A stretch of 64,000 nucleotides of DNA from Lamellibrachia columna (Eukaryota; Annelida; Polychaeta; Sabellida; Siboglinidae): the NCBI GenBank assembly GCA_963662155.1, contig OY759265.1, positions 47,232,906 through 47,296,905 on the forward strand, in the 5' to 3' direction. The first letter of the stretch is position 1. The number at the start of each line of letters is the position of its first letter. The notes beneath the pieces are model-generated. The model was not told the DNA's origin and made no database searches. It saw only the letters and a list, made by a program, of their open reading frames with translations. Positions 14,501 through 34,800 of the stretch are shown in pieces. Position numbers and translations under genes: made by a program.

Positions 14501-15178
14501 AGTGTTCTGCTTTGTGATGCAACTACAGTGTACTGTAGTGTGACTTGTGAGCAGTGTACTGCTATGTGATGCCTGTGCATTATACTACTGTGTGGTGCAG
14601 ATGCTGTGTTTCTGTACTGCAGTGCACTGTCAGGTGATGCAAGTGTGTTTTTTCATTTAAAATAGATAGTAGTACTAGAGGTCACGAAGTAACGTTAGTG
14701 AAGGACAGTGTAGATTAGATATCAGTCAGTGCTTATTCTCCCAGAGGACAATAAATGAATGGAACAAATTATCTACATGTTGTGTAAATGCTAACAGCGT
14801 GAATATGCTTAAACACAATTTGACAAATATCTCAGAAGGGCAGGTTACACATAGATAAAAATCGTTGAACTCTCAATAAATCAATGGCTTCCTTGTCCAC
14901 TTACCATCTGAGTTTTTAACTTTGGGTGGCAATCTTGTTTGTTAAGTGTAAGGTACTGCAGCCAGTACTGTGTGCTGTGAATGCTCTTACTGAGCCATGC
15001 TCTGCCTACAGGAGACATTGAGGAGCTGAAGAAGCGTCACGAACAAGAGCTGGAGGAGCTGTCCAAGGTCCAGGAAATGAACAAGGTGAGGCAGGAGCAG
15101 GACCTGCACGCCAAGCTCAAGGCTCGACGCAATCGCCGCAGACGGCTCGACATGCAGGAGCAAGACAAGGCATCCTAG
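5551..15178 (+). CDS. Gene 1: unrecognised 548-aa coiled-coil protein, 11 coding exons, complete
   Basis: The coding exons are 5551-5598, 6036-6205, 7071-7158, 7712-7868, 8241-8433, 9009-9267, 9870-10023, 11019-11207, 12572-12684, 13919-14027 and 15012-15178. They sum to 1647 nt and all phases agree. The protein starts MGFALSKSSSS, which fits an N-myristoylation signal (Gly2, Ser6) and suggests membrane attachment. Residues about 17-150 are heptad-rich coiled coil. Residues 165-310 form a hydrophobic helical domain with conserved-looking Trp, Tyr and His. An acidic DSSSSDFDSDESDDE stretch lies near 348-362, a proline-rich linker near 475-490, and a basic coiled coil with an RRNRRRR cluster at the C-terminus. 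No catalytic motif is visible and I do not recognise the family. The gene is convergent with gene 2. The ATG lies just inside an exon preceded by a good acceptor (ends 5531), so a noncoding 5' exon upstream is likely. Confidence 0.85.
6036..6205 (+). CDS. Gene 1 exon 2 (aa 17-72), coiled coil
   Basis: Acceptor tctgtacag, donor CCGT/gtaggt, phase 2 out. It encodes a heptad-rich helix with repeated Leu/Lys/Glu (LELEWKVRKLEKD). A LINE reverse-transcriptase fragment begins within about 15 nt of the donor. Confidence 0.85.
6215..6600 (+). mobile_element. LINE reverse-transcriptase fragment in gene 1 intron 2
   Basis: The open frame reads WMSSSFLKLNDDKTELVIFG, then VRNLGVPLDAMMTM and HLKTRLFSRTHF, a typical jockey/CR1-like RT thumb region and C-terminus with an internal deletion. 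It begins right after the exon 2 donor. Confidence 0.85.
7071..7158 (+). CDS. Gene 1 exon 3 (aa 73-102)
   Basis: Acceptor gtacatgcag, donor CAG/gtgaga. Phase 2 in and 0 out, and the split codon reads Val. It continues the helical region (KEMKDVAWATQPSVQHFF). Confidence 0.85.
7425..7565. repeat. AT-rich low-complexity tract
   Basis: Repeated TATATA and taagtaaata motifs lie between gene 1 exons 3 and 4. No coding content. Confidence 0.7.
7712..7868 (+). CDS. Gene 1 exon 4 (aa 103-154), coiled coil
   Basis: Acceptor tgctgacag, donor TTGA/gtgagt. Phase 0 in and 1 out. It encodes a long charged helix (KELESMNQHKSRVAQEV). Confidence 0.85.
8241..8433 (+). CDS. Gene 1 exon 5 (aa 155-218)
   Basis: Acceptor gcacaccag, donor ATAAA/gtaagt. 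Phase 1 in and 2 out. The acceptor was chosen because it alone keeps the frame open. It encodes the start of a hydrophobic helical domain (KWSNSVVLLQYAVSQLGVAV). Confidence 0.85.
8490..8700. repeat. Tandem array after gene 1 exon 5, about 60-bp unit, 4 copies
   Basis: The unit contains gacagaattaagggaggggt and attcattaaactt with variable spacing. Confidence 0.85.
8775..8870 (-). repeat. Fragment of a dispersed repeat shared with USP24 introns
   Basis: On the minus strand this reads agaccacttttgccc and gaccggtcaaaaattattt, the same words as the copies at 52345-52630 and 62640-62900. It lies in gene 1 intron 5. Confidence 0.6.
9009..9267 (+). CDS. Gene 1 exon 6 (aa 219-305)
   Basis: Acceptor ctgcttcag, phase 2 in. 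The donor CAT/gtgggt at 9267 is chosen because the next exon reads open only in phase 0. A second GT four nt downstream would shift the frame into a stop. It is the largest exon of the gene and encodes helices with TQARDNLMSACRNVLTAQMY. Confidence 0.8.
9670..9745. repeat. 15-bp minisatellite, 5 copies
   Basis: Unit gatggtgacacctgt in perfect or near-perfect tandem, in gene 1 intron 6. Confidence 0.95.
9870..10023 (+). CDS. Gene 1 exon 7 (aa 306-356)
   Basis: Acceptor gtttccctag, donor GACG/gtatgc, phase 1 out. It encodes a charged helix ending in a Ser/Asp-rich segment (TDSSSSDFDSD) that resembles a casein-kinase-type acidic serine cluster. Confidence 0.85.
10080..10400. repeat. AT-rich degenerate repeat based on attctata
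   Basis: Words such as attctatagaattt and aaaattcta recur irregularly through gene 1 intron 7. It is self-complementary and probably a decayed tandem repeat. Confidence 0.65.
10560..10915 (+). repeat. Third copy of the dispersed repeat seen at 4.5-5.2 kb
   Basis: It starts gttgttgctctccgcttta, then cccgaagtccgg and gaggctggca, and is followed by a CT-rich body. It lies in gene 1 intron 7. Open frames in it are by-products of base composition. Confidence 0.75.
11019..11207 (+). CDS. Gene 1 exon 8 (aa 357-419)
   Basis: Acceptor atcttacag, donor TCAG/gtgaga. Phase 1 in and out. It begins with the rest of the acidic patch (SDDEFHELMEEA) and continues as amphipathic helix. Confidence 0.85.
11421..11479. 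repeat. Perfect 20-bp inverted repeat with 19-nt loop
   Basis: The left arm tgttgccatattttcaatgt at 11421-11440 is exactly complementary to 11460-11479. It could form a stem-loop in gene 1 intron 8 RNA. Confidence 0.9.
11500..12560. other. Remainder of gene 1 intron 8, nothing recognised
   Basis: AT-rich unique sequence. No exon with good splice sites and no repeat family seen. Confidence 0.5.
12572..12684 (+). CDS. Gene 1 exon 9 (aa 420-457)
   Basis: Acceptor cgcgccatag, donor GAG/gtatgt, phase 0 out. It encodes GEAKDRGADFRKLVLAAMAK followed by a polar linker. A tandem array starts within 10-20 nt of the donor. Confidence 0.8.
12690..13085. repeat. Minisatellite of about 35 bp after gene 1 exon 9
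   Basis: The unit is close to tatgccttctgtcacttcac plus aagtcatgttc, about 11 copies with drift. It resumes at 13575-13735 after a LINE insertion. Confidence 0.93.
13085..13565 (-). mobile_element. LINE 3' fragment on the minus strand inside the minisatellite
   Basis: The minus-strand frame encodes KYGRTNLKTMCISISGVKLW and NSLDSSLIHCKS, typical of the C-terminus of a non-LTR reverse transcriptase. The element ends near an aataataataaa run at about 13090. It splits the ctgtcacttca array. Confidence 0.75.
13570..13735. repeat. Continuation of the 35-bp minisatellite
   Basis: The same cttctgtcacttca unit resumes after the LINE fragment, showing the LINE inserted into a pre-existing array. Confidence 0.9.
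13711..13813. repeat. Long near-perfect palindrome (about 50-bp arms)
   Basis: cacttcacaagtcatgacat on the left reappears as atgtcatgacttgtgaagtg on the right, with matching inner arms (cgatgtgaatgtacatt) around a 2-nt centre. The left arm is part of the minisatellite unit, so the palindrome arose by a fold-back copy of the array end. Confidence 0.92.
13919..14027 (+). CDS. Gene 1 exon 10 (aa 458-493), acidic then proline-rich
   Basis: The acceptor is the weak cacctaataaag, the donor TTTG/gtaagt. Phase 0 in and 1 out. It encodes an acidic stretch, then a Pro-rich linker (PAPLPLVELAPPPKQEDLF). Confidence 0.75.
14080..14120. repeat. (GTG)n and GT-rich tract
   Basis: About 8 GTG units follow gene 1 exon 10. 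Confidence 0.85.
14655..14950 (+). mobile_element. LINE 3' tail, same family as 2.4-3.1 kb
   Basis: Contains tcaatggcttccttgtccac and aatcttgtt end, and upstream the decayed RT C-terminus. It lies in the last intron of gene 1. Confidence 0.8.
15012..15178 (+). CDS. Gene 1 terminal exon 11 (aa 494-548)
   Basis: Acceptor tctgcctacag, ending at a TAG stop. It encodes a Glu/Lys-rich coiled coil and a basic tail with RRNRRRR near the end. A possible polyadenylation signal AATAAA lies at 15440-15445. Confidence 0.85.
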
Positions 15179-15439
15179 TCGACAGACGACTCAGGAGAGA
15201 ACACTCAACACACCTGTCTCTTCAAAATGTACCATTTATGCTTGTAGCGTGGCTGTGCCAATGAGAAGCCATAATCCAAAGTTATATTGTTTGGTATTAA
15301 CATCTGCTCATGGAAAAGCAGGAAAGTGCTCATGAAAAAATAAGCTCATAAAAACATACTCATAAAAGGCGGAAGACATCATCCTCCAATCACCACTCGT
15401 TGTTTTTTTCTTCGTTTTGTACTTCTTGTTGATAGACCA

Positions 15440-15445
15440 AATAAA
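15440..15445 (+). terminator. Candidate polyadenylation signal of gene 1
   Basis: AATAAA lies about 260 nt after the gene 1 stop codon on the same strand, a normal distance for a 3' UTR. No other good AATAAA lies closer. The assignment is by position only. Confidence 0.45.
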
Positions 15446-16695
15446 TAACCTGTGCCTAGAACAGTGCGCCAACAAGCAGATAGATTTTACCATGAATTTG
15501 GTTTGTTACCTACGATTGTTGTTGTAAATAATGTTACCATCTGTATGCAGCTGCCTGTCAGGTGCACATTATGTAGATGTTGTTAAAATAGGCAGGAAGA
15601 TTCTGGTAATAACTTTGGTATGTGGCACCAGTGGCCACTGTTGTATGTGCTGCCACCAGGTGGCCTCTCAAGTGTATGTTATGTATTGTTTTTATCTGTC
15701 ATGCACAGTATTAGTGATGCTATTTGCTAGCAGAGTATATGCAACATTTAGAGGTATTTAGGATATCTTATGTAATATTACGATTGTTATGTATTTATGA
15801 TCTGTCGCATGACCTGTCACATGATGGCTGCGCTAGTAGTGGTTGCCAACTAATTTGCTCAAACAAGTAATTGTGATAATATATGATCTGATAGTTGCCA
15901 GTACCAATGCAGATACTCTCTTTGGTATGTGTAAGGTTGTTCGGAGGCGTGCTCCACAGTGTCCTTCGTGCTTGAGCATGCGCACACGTATGCACACAGT
16001 TGACCTTAATAAGAGTGACATATTTTTATTAAGCTATTGAATCTGCAGGATATGACAAGGCCTGGCAGAAAAGTGTGATATTAACAGCATATATCCTTCA
16101 ATTTCAGAAACTGCTACACCAGAAAGGTTGGTATTTGTTGCAATGTTGTGCACACTGTTTATATAGATTGCTGTACCACAGTATCACAAACTGCAAGACC
16201 TTCCTGACCAAGATACAAAGTTTGGTATTTGTTGCATATACATTTCACAAAATAGCAAATATTGTGTACACTATTTATGTAGATTGCTGTACCACAATTT
16301 TACAAACTGCTAGTTCTACTTGACTAGGATCAAACTAGAGATATTTGTTGTTTATCAATTTCACTGAGTAACAGTCAGGTTTGTGTACTGCTACACAACT
16401 GCCAGTTGCATAGTTATAACCAATAGACAGCTGGTGTAGAAACTACGAACAGTTGTACATCAGGTATGCACAGTGTAAACAATTGCACATTCACAGACGG
16501 ATGTAGAAGTTGCTACATAAACAGTTGTCTGTTGTATATTCCTGCAGAAATACTTGACGCTCCCTGGAAGACAATCAGGCTCATATTTTACTCAACAGGA
16601 GCGGTGTATATATATATATATATATCTATGCATGTCTATTGTTGTTGTTGTTGTTGATGATGACTACCAGTATACAAATAAACATTATCGATATA

Positions 16696-16762
16696 TTTAT
16701 TATAGTTCTGTCTCATTTAATGACACTAACCAGCTAGTTCATGTTATACTTGTTTGTTTATT
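16696..16762 (-). terminator. Candidate polyadenylation signals of gene 2
   Basis: Two AATAAA motifs on the minus strand (seen as tttatt at 16757-16762 and 16696-16701) follow the gene 2 stop at suitable distances. Which is used cannot be told from sequence. Confidence 0.35.
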
Positions 16763-16914
16763 TGTCAGCTGTAGCAATTAACTTTTAGTGGCTTCACCTG
16801 GTAAGCTGTTTTTTTTTTAACACTAATGGCTTACAATAATGTCAACAGTTGTCGCTATGGCAACATTTCTGTCAACTTGATCTTTCTTGTGTGAGCTGTG
16901 TTTCCGGGAATTTT

Positions 16915-26986
<10,072 letters not shown>

Positions 26987-27497
26987 TTTCCAGAGGCTGA
27001 GTATTCGCTCACAGTAAATGAAATTAAATGCCGACTGGAATAACAGATGTTTTGACCAAGCGACTGAGCAGTGTATCACAACTTGTTATTCTCTTCATAT
27101 GACTGCAGAAAGCATAAACGGAACCTGTTATATATTTACACTTCCAAATGACGCATCCATCCGTTATCTTGAAAGCAAAGCTGGTGCGAACTGGAGAAGC
27201 GGCTGCATTCATCTGTACACCGGGCTTTTAGTCGCAACAATATTCGCAAGATAGCACCACAATAACTACATAGTTCATACATTTGCCCACAGATGGCAAA
27301 GATGCCGTTATTTGGGCAACGATGCAACGGGATCAATCTCGATGGCGTACATAAATGGCGGCGGAAACGAAAGAGGAAATGTGGCAAAGATTCTTGATAT
27401 TAAATTATTACTATATTACATAAACAAATGCACATATCATATCTCAGCGTTGTAGTGTAGTTGCATTTATAAAATTTCCATAGGTTTAAAATCCAAA
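26987..27497. promoter_or_regulatory. Divergent promoter region shared by gene 2 and USP24
   Basis: Only 511 bp separate the start codon of gene 2 (minus) from that of USP24 (plus). The interval is richer in G+C and CpG than the flanking introns. It contains AAATGGCGGC at 27353-27362, close to the YY1 core-promoter motif (AAnATGGCGGC) known from housekeeping genes. No TATA box is obvious at a sensible distance. Both 5' UTRs must lie here. Confidence 0.6.
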
Positions 27498-27821
27498 ATG
27501 GAAGTAAATGAAGAATACGTGCAGACTTTACTTGACATGGGATTTCCGAGCGATGTGGACATTCGCAGGGCCCTACGCCTTGGTAAGAACGATTTAAGCG
27601 AGGCCGTCGCTATTTTGACAGACGACAACCACACCACGGGGTTTGACACACTTCCAGAATTGGATGTTGAGATGAAAGAAAGCCAGATACCGATGAACAA
27701 CGAAGCCAGTAGCAACCCCGCCAGTACTGCCATCCCGCTAGGGGGCCCGCCCCCGTCGTACGATGAAGCCTCTGCGATACCGATGGTCTCCACAGCTACT
27801 TGCCAAGTTGAGCACAAAACG
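27498..27821 (+). CDS. USP24: USP24 exon 1 (aa 1-108): UBA domain and PPPSY linker
   Basis: ATG in the context ccaaaATGG. The UBA fold signature is MGFPSDVDIRRALRLGKNDL, followed by an unstructured acidic linker and GGPPPSYDEA. Donor ACG/gtaaac, phase 0. Confidence 0.95.
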
Positions 27822-28022
27822 GTAAACATACAACACTGATCGTGTGCATAAAGATTTGCTTCAAGTTCAGTAAAAGACAGTATGCAATGAGTTAAAACTT
27901 AAATGGGTGCAGTTACGAATTTATATATTATATCTAGGACCACAACCAACAGAGAATGAGTTGCTTGAGTTTCCACTGCCCAACTTGATAGAGCTGGAGA
28001 ATCGTGTTTTCACAGAATCCTA

Positions 28023-28058
<36 letters not shown>

Positions 28059-31000
28059 CTGTGTTAGTAAGTGAAAATCTTACATTTCTTACATATTAAG
28101 CGTCATAAAAAATTCCCGCTTTTGCATCAGTGCGCGCATTTGAAAATAGGTATTTGCTTTTTTTTATTATCTTCTAAATATGTTTTTTTTAGTTATAAGT
28201 AAAGTCCAAATCATACCAAAGGGCACCTTTTTGTACATTTCTGTGGAAAGATACAAAAAACATACTTGATACACTTCTGAAGTTTATTCCTGTTCAGAGT
28301 CCATTTAAAAAGCTCAAATAACTTCTTCTAAAAATAAAAAGCAACCACAACAGTGGTTATGTGGTAATATGTGACAACATAAAATGTCAAAGCAATCAGT
28401 TTTGAAACTTGCCAACTCACCTCTGATTTGCTGAAATTTCATTAGCAATTGAAACCTACATGGCGCAAACAACCATGCCAATTTGTTTTAACTGTTATAT
28501 TTTTCCAATTATTACCCCCCCACTCAATTGAAATTTGGTCCCGAAAAATTACTTTGTTTCACTGGATTTATTTGAATAGTTGGACAAATGGTAATTAATT
28601 AATTTTTAATCTGGGTTTTTTTTTCCACACCTGCCATTCTTGTGTTACTAGAGATTTGTTTTCCACAAAATATTTGCCTTTTAAATTGCTATTCTGCACA
28701 ATCACTTATTCAATTGAGTAAGATACAGGAGGATTTTAGTTTTTTATCAAATAAATTACACACAACTGATATACTTGAATTGCAGTCTGGTATTATATAT
28801 AGTGAAATTGTCTGGAATGTGAAATTAGATATTTTATGCATCTACAGCTAAAAATATTGAAGCGGTCATCATTTGCCAACATTGGTTAATAGGCTGAAAT
28901 CGGATGTACTACACAAACATTCTACTTCTTCGATATGACAAAGTATAAAAAAAACTAAATAGATAGGAAAGGAAACATGATGCATAAGTTAGACTTTATT
29001 TGCGTATCAACAGGTGGATGAAGCTGGTGACGCGGGAGGACCACAACCAACAGAGAATGAGTTGCTTGAGTTTCCACTGCCCAACTTGATAGAGCTAGAG
29101 AATCGTGTCTTCACAGAATCCTGGTCAATTCCCTACAAGGAGGAAGAGTCGCTCGGCAAATGCCTGCTGTCTGCCACCCACTTGGCCAATGAGAGTGAGT
29201 TATTGTAGATGAGACTGGCTTTATCTGCGATTCTGCATACACATATATGCCCAACAGAAAACGTGTAGCATAGTTGTTGGCAAGATTAATTTACGGCAGC
29301 CACTACAAAATGCATTGTAGAAATTCTTTTTTTCATGCATGCTTTCCAAGTTTTTCCCACCGTCCTGTCCAAAAACACAGACCGAGTTGAAAGTTAAGGG
29401 TACGTGCGCTGTGACTGTACTATCAGGATGCTTGTATCGGCGACAGAAGTAGAAAAAACCAGTCGTGGATGCACAGAGCCAATGGTATCGATCTACGAAA
29501 ACCCATTATCGTTATAGGCACTGTGTTAGCTGCTGTCAAAAACTTGCTCTAATAACGGTCTAAGCACCATAATTGCCTTATCCAAGGAGGATGCCAGCAC
29601 TATATAAGACACACACATATTATTATTATTAGTATTATAAAATATAGAATTATACCAAGAGTAGTATTAAGAAGGGAATCAATTTGAGTAAAACATTTAA
29701 AATGTTTCTAACTTCTAATAAGCTATGTATATAATGACAATACAAAATTACTTACTAATACTCTTTTTTAATTATTTTTAGTACTTCACTTTTAACCAGT
29801 GGTTATTATTGACTATATCTTAACTTACTTGTATTTTAATGTATATGTTTTTTAACCTGAGATTAAGGTATTCATATTCATGGTGTCAGTTAATAAAATG
29901 TGCTACATGCTAGAAACTAAATAACACATTGCTGTTAATTCTTTTTCAGAGTTGTGTGAGTCTGACGAAAACTGCAAACGATTCCTTGAGAAGTGTATGC
30001 CAGAGGCATTCCAGAAGGTAGCATTTCTTGTCATGCATTTTCTGCCATACGTTTTCCCCAGATGCAGTAGTTTAAATGTAATTAGCATGTGGTCAACTAC
30101 TCTGAAATCAAGCTATCTAGTATCTGTGCATCGGTCTGCGCATCATTGTTAGAACAATGATTAAAGCAACACAAAACTTATATTATCGATTGAAACTATT
30201 TCCATAATGCCAACAGTAAAGACAAATGATACATTTATTGGCAAAAGAACGTTAATAAGAACCGAAACCATCATAAATTAAATGCCTTACATGTGGCACC
30301 TCTCGTGGATAAGCGAGATCTCAACTGAAAAAAATTTTTTTTAGAGATAATAAATTAACATTTTTACCAACTTTTATTGAAATGCCATTAGGCATTGTGG
30401 TGAAATATGGGGTTTAATAACAATGTTGCTATTTGTGCTGCTGGTTCATCTGTTACTATGTTAGATACACATATTTTTAGCCATTTTAATTTGTAGAAAT
30501 TCTTTTTCAATTATATTTTATATATTACATAATCTTGTAATTTTATGCAGACAACTAAACAGTGAAATAGTTTGTTGTTAGTAGTTTACATGCATATTGA
30601 TGCATTAGAACTTAAATTTAGTTTGACATATTTTAGAAACAGTAGTGAATAAAGCCTTGTGTAAACATTTAACATATTTCTAATTGAATATTATATAATA
30701 ATTGTTTGATGAGGACTCAGTCCTACAGAAGTTCAGGTGTCAAGTTCATGACTAAAGTACTTGATTCATACCGTGGCTCGGACAACGAGTGTCTTTGGAT
30801 TGTTTTGTTTTTGTTGGCCCAATGACAACAGTGCTGCAACCACTGGTTACTTAGTGCAGGAATTAGTAGCCCTGGATGAGCTTGATATTATATAATAGCT
30901 CTGAACATTGGTTCATGTTGGCATCAGTCTTCTCTTAGCTTCACACTTGTGGCACCAAATAATTATGTAGCTGTGTTTAAAATTATTCTCTCATTGCTGG

Positions 31001-31813
31001 CAGCTGAATATGTTGTCTGGCAAGTGTATAGAGGCAAGTCTTCCAAGCTTGATGGATTTGACTGGTGAATCTTGCATTTCTTTGGGTCATTGCCCATTTT
31101 GAACAGGGGTTTGTGTAAATACTTGAACCGAGACCACTCAGTGTGGAGAAGTGACGTTAGTTAAGCATTAAAACAAATAGAAATATGACAAATATTTCTT
31201 GTGAAAAATAAACACTGTTAACTATAATTGATTTATTTTGCTTTGTTTATTTGGTGCATGGTAGAATGGTGGTTCAAATGTTGGATTCCCGATCTAGAGA
31301 ATTTGGGTTAACTTTGAATCCTCTTGCTGACATTTGGAAGCAAGTATTTCCCCGAAGAGAACCTTTTCAACAATTCGATAAATAATTATTTGCATTAGTT
31401 ATTTATCAATCATTTGTTAGTACCACGAAAACCTAACAAACCAGTACAATTTTTTTTAAATGCCACACACTATTGTTCAACTTTTTGTTTATTTAGCAAT
31501 TGTAGACTATCTTGTTAATTTTTTAATATGCTGTGAAGTGTCACAAACAATTTTGGATTTGGCGCTATGCCAAAAAAATATATTATTTGAGTGACAGATT
31601 GTCAATCCACTGTGTCAGAACATTTGTTTTTTTATTTAACATCATATTTACAGGTAAAGTCTACTTCCATAAACACACACGTTCATTAAAAAAATTACAG
31701 TTGGTCTGATGGGACTGTACTTATAAAACAAAGTGCTTGTCCGATTTGTTTGGATGATCAGGCACCTGCTGCTTCACCGCCAGTACATTCACAGTTACAC
31801 GCACACATGCACA

Positions 31814-31882
<69 letters not shown>

Positions 31883-34800
31883 TAACCAGCATGCATCATG
31901 TTGTAGCTGCTGACATCGGCCGCTGTGTTGCGGTGGGCGGGGGACATTCAGGAAGGCATCTACGACATGCTGCAGATGTTGGTTGACTTGGTGGCAGTGC
32001 GTCTCCAGTACGGAGACGTTCCAATCACCATGCTCGAAGTTCTCACTCTGGTCAGTCAATTGGTCACTAGTGTCAGTAAGTTTTAGGTCAAGAACAATTG
32101 ACTACCCTCTGTATGGGTTTTGTTTGATAGGTCAAGCATTTGAAAATTACTAAATTTTATGACCACATTATTGTAAAATGAAGAACTACCACATACTGGA
32201 TTATGTCAGCGGCGATTGTAAATGTTGAATGTTTGGTCTTTTGTATGGGCTAAAAGTCAATATAAACTGGCTGTTACCCACATTTTAGGAATGATCGTTG
32301 ATGAAGGGTCAGTCATACAGTGTTTGTGACTTCACATGTACAGTTGCAGTTAAATGTATTAAATCAGTTACTGAATTTGATGGAAACTATTATCACTTGT
32401 GCATGTCATGGTTGTGCAACTTCTGGCTGGAATAAAATATTGTGGCTGGGCAGAAAATAACACGACTGCTAGAGTTGTGTGCTGCCTTTTTAAAATGCCA
32501 CTTATAATGCAACAATTTTCATTGGTTAACTGAATGAATGTTACGGGACATTGCCACTGAGGCTGGGACATTGCCACTGAGGCTGGGACATTGCCACTGA
32601 GGCTGGGACATTACGACGCTGAATTTATTACTATTTATACCACGTAGACTGTTTAAAAATTAGATCCATACAAGACACGTTATAATCTTGATCTTGTAGA
32701 AAATTGTAGAAAATACATGACTTGGTGATGATATGTCAGTTTTTACAACATATATACAGACAACTCTACAGCAATAAAATACCAACCAGTAAATCTTCAG
32801 GTTTGAAGGTGAAATATAATGTTTTTCACCGTGATTTGTTGATCCGTCAAATTCATGTTTTATACAATTTCTGATGGTAAATACACTTCAGCAGTACAGA
32901 TTAAAACATGACGTCGTTAGTGTTAGTCATTGCAGCATTTATGCATAAAGCATTTTACAAAGAATTCAAAGTTAGTTTCTATTAAACAACACCATTCACA
33001 AATATGGTATGAGAAACGAAAAGAACTTTGCGATAAAACTCTGCAAAATTAAGAGGTCTTTCAACGTCATCATTAAAGGACTATAAAACTGGAATAATTT
33101 GCCGACTGATTTGAAACAATGTGCCAACGTAAGAATATTCAAAGCTAAATACAAGAGAATTTTTATAAACAGGTAAAATGAACCTGAGTAAAGTAGTTCC
33201 AGTCCTACCGATTCTATCTGTGTCACCTTGTTTCATTATTATAATTACTATATATATATATATTATGTAAATTAAGTTATGATGTTATCAGTCATGTGTT
33301 TTTGTGGGGGAAGAAACACTTCATATAAGTCAAAAGACTTCTAGTTTCTTCCCTATTTCACTTTTGTTTATATTCAGTTGAAATGTGTACTATTGTGTAC
33401 AATTGTGAAATAAACCCATTCATTAATTCATATAGTATTGTTAATTCAGATGAACCTTGAGATCAAACAATTAAGAGAATTAAGAGCTTCTGTTCACCTG
33501 TCTACTTTGTGGCCCATGCAGGCATTCAACCCCGAGTCAGAATACCACAGTAAGAACAGGTTGCGTCACTTGGACAAGAGGTACTGGGAGGAGGTGTTTG
33601 GTGCCGGCCAACTCTACGCTGTCTGTCCCCCCTCTACCTCCTACAAGGTCAGTCTTCATTATCTTCTACAGGCTCAGTGGAGGACTATAGTTGAGAGATC
33701 TTGCTCTCTAGTGTAATGATAATGAATTTGGCTTCTTCTTGCAATACAATACGATAAAGACTATTGCACTGAAATCAAGACTTTTGCACTGGAATCCTAG
33801 TGAAACCCAAACGGAGCAGCACCAAAACAAAAGGGTTAGGCAGTTTTTAGTCGGTTTAGCAATTCTAGTCATAAACAGTTGGATTGGTATACTGAGGAGC
33901 TGTGGAGGATAAGTGAGTTTAAACAGGTGAGTTTTTAGTTGACAGCAAAATGTTATTATATACCTAGCCACTTTGAGTCCACTTTCTGTTCAATGTTTGA
34001 TGTTGTTAATTTGTCCCAATTTTGTTCTACCTCTTCAGTTTTTTCATGGTAGTTATCCTACAGTTTTAAATACTAAGTTACCTGGTCTTCTTTTCCAAAG
34101 GCCATACTTAGCCAGCTCTTGATGTAACAGACCTTTTTCCTCCTTAACCCATGGTTTATCTTTGTCCCAGATGTTCGTCTTTCTCTGTATCCAGCTTATC
34201 CTGGATGAATGATAAGCTGCTAAATATATCTACTCTTTGTGGTGATAATGTGATTCATGAGTGCAGGTAGTACTGGTTTGTTTATTTGTCTGATTTGAGA
34301 TATGTTTGTTTGCAGGATCCGTGTGGCTGGCTGTGTGATCTCATCAACAGGGTGAGTAACACATGTACACCCCCAGAAGGCAGGCTGTGTGTATACCCTG
34401 AGTGTGTTGTCTCGTAAAACAGTTTGTATCCTGTACTGTATGATCTTATCAACAAGGTTTGTTACAGGGCTGGGTCCAATTACGTAATTGTAATTGATTA
34501 CAGCAAAATTGTGTAATTGTAATTGAGTATGGTTTCAAATTTGTGCTGTAATTGTAATTGTTATATTTTGTATAATTGAAAATTTATTTCAATTACAATC
34601 AATTACAGTACGTTTCATATCACAAACTACCTGAACAAACTGTCAATAAAATATAATTTAAGTCTCATGCAGGTTCAGGGTTGTTTGATTTAAATCATTT
34701 TATTTAAATCATTGATTTAAATCATGATTTAAATCACTCCAAAAAATCATTGATTTATGAATTTTTTTTACTTCCAATTTTTGTAATCGGTAATTTATAT

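Larger units (their letters stand above)
15180..16914. other. Convergent 3' region between gene 1 and gene 2
   Basis: Contains the 3' UTRs of both genes. At 16090-16320 there is a loose tandem repeat of about 110 bp (tttggtatttgttgca and agattgctgtaccacaat). A short (TA)n lies at 16605-16626 and (GTT)n near 16640. No further gene seen. Confidence 0.55.
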
